Shown here: piece by piece, positions 63,018 through 64,000 of the stretch
How positions within the stretch are numbered: the first letter of the stretch is position 1
Layout of the letters: the number at the start of each line of letters is the position of its first letter
Origin: Rutidosis leptorrhynchoides
Taxonomy: Eukaryota > Streptophyta > Magnoliopsida > Asterales > Asteraceae
Length of the DNA: 64,000 bases
Direction: 5' to 3'
NCBI RefSeq assembly: GCF_046630445.1
Contig: NC_092333.1
Span: 707,945,001-708,009,000 of the forward strand
Notes under the pieces: generated by a model
What the model was told of the DNA's origin: nothing
The model's input: only the letters and a program-made list of their open reading frames with translations
Database searches by the model: none
Position numbers and translations under genes: made by a program

Positions 63018-63332
63018 TTTTTTTTGAACGGCAAGCTTGCATCAGTCCGGACCGAAGCCTAGTCATCATTTGCAGATACACACGCGTTCGGGCAGGAAAC
63101 CCGAACCATATTACAGGGATCCGAACCTTAAACCATCTCGAGGGGCAGGCGGGTCGGATCTGGGTCCTGAATAGGTCGGTAAAACCTTCCCAGGAGCAAC
63201 CCGGCTTATGGTAAGTAAGCCTACCACGGTTATTTTTAAAGAGTGAGATTCGAACTTGAATCCACTGCTACCCCTTGCCCTGGCCCCACCGAAGTGAAAC
63301 CAAAGATACCACTCAGCCACCGCTGGAATGGT
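63018..63332 (-). mobile_element. tRNA-derived SINE (family A), full length
   Basis: On the minus strand: 5' GACCATTCCAGCGG, A box TGGCTGAGTGG (complement of 63309-63319), B-box-like AGTTCGAATCTC (complement of 63245-63256), a body shared with the SINE at 175-460, and an end reading GCTTGCCGTTC plus A tail. A perfect 17-bp TSD, CCCACCTTCTAGTAGTT, lies at 63001-63017 and 63333-63349. The plus-strand complement of the tRNA-like head causes a false 69-residue frame. Confidence 0.93.
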
Positions 63333-63349
63333 CCCACCTTCTAGTAGTT

Positions 63350-64000
63350 AGTAAGATAAGTATAGATAATGGCCAATTATTGGTTCAAAAATAGTCAAGA
63401 AAATTGAATTTAATGGTAGATGTTCGAGAAACTGTAGATTTCTTCTTGGTTAACTCATTGAATCCAGTGTATTAATAAAATATATATTTAATTGAGCTCT
63501 AATGTGAACATAAACATGGTATATTTGTTGGAAGAGAGGGCACCGGGTGATAGACTACTAACGTGTTTTCTTACAAGATTGAGAATCGATCCGGGAAAAA
63601 CTCTTTAAAAAAGACGGTCAATGGAAAATTGAAAAGAGCGGGTCCTCGAAGTTGATTGTTATGGTCCGTCTTGTGTTTCTCGGTTGGTTTCGCTCCTTGT
63701 AATTTCGTCTATTCGATTTTTGTTTGGTTAATATGTTTGTAATTTTTTTTTCGGGATGTTTAGGGAGACTCGCTTATAGATAGTTTTTTTTTAGTTGGGT
63801 ACTTTCTATGTGCGAGCCTTCCCGTTTTTCCCCTGGTCCTTTTGTATCGCCTGTTGAGGGCGTTTTCCATTAGAAAACGACTTCATTTCTATATAAATAT
63901 TCGTGATTTAGTTTATCTATTTGTCCTTTTACACCTCTTATACATCATATAACTTAAAATACTTAAATTTTATAAATTTCATTCCCTTTAAAAAACATAC
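63350..64000. other. Intergenic; possible LINE 3' fragment on the plus strand
   Basis: From about 63540 to 63890 the sequence has the texture of a plant LINE 3' untranslated region (TTGTATCGCCTGTTGAGGGC, TTCATTTCTATATAAATAT), but no domain or A tail with TSD was found. The rest is AT-rich and runs off the window. Confidence 0.3.

Noticed and set aside
63111-63320. 69-residue frame near the right end
   Set aside because: It lies wholly within the family A SINE.

Overview
The window is plant nuclear DNA: AT-rich, with introns, tRNA-derived SINEs, an L1-type LINE and large Ty3/gypsy LTR retrotransposons primed by initiator-methionine tRNA. The LTR types (starting TGTAACATCCCG, TGTAACGACCC and similar) and the gag-pol style look familiar from Asteraceae, so a daisy-family genome is my inference; no search was run. 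By eye about 70% of the window lies in two nested transposon blocks, and only two host genes are convincing.

Left part (1-7.7 kb): an antisense SINE with perfect target-site duplications (TSDs), then a secreted GH17 beta-1,3-glucanase with a C-terminal X8 domain (814-4798, +). Its 2.5 kb second intron holds another SINE, a C-tract and a TA microsatellite, and hides a 26-nt last exon that supplies the sixth X8 cysteine. Two more SINE-like repeats follow, one split by a hAT-type MITE.

Block 1 (7683-32339): one complete minus-strand LINE of about 6.55 kb, with TSDs at both ends (7670-7683 and 32340-32353), split in its second ORF by two independent young LTR elements. R1 (8659-17426, +) has intact gag but a decayed pol. 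R2 (17579-26903, -) is nearly whole. TSDs CCCAT and GGTCC fix both insertions.

Middle (32.3-42.4 kb): a six-coding-exon 60S ribosomal protein L7 gene (minus strand, 34294-35856, leader intron, telo-box and site II motifs upstream), an inverted-repeat hairpin that looks retroposed (A-rich tail and 17-bp TSD), a 13-bp GC-rich minisatellite, and a fold-back element studded with AATCACATGTGATT palindromes.

Block 2 (42424-62897): element R4 (minus), without recognisable gag-pol except a 3' remnant, carries in its 3' LTR the very young and apparently whole element R3 (42708-53730, minus). R3 and R4 each have an extra open frame between primer site and gag position; the R3 one is a small acidic protein with SUMO-interaction-like motifs. 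A SINE with a 17-bp TSD (63018-63332) closes the window. No operons, CRISPR arrays, rRNA or true tRNA genes were seen.
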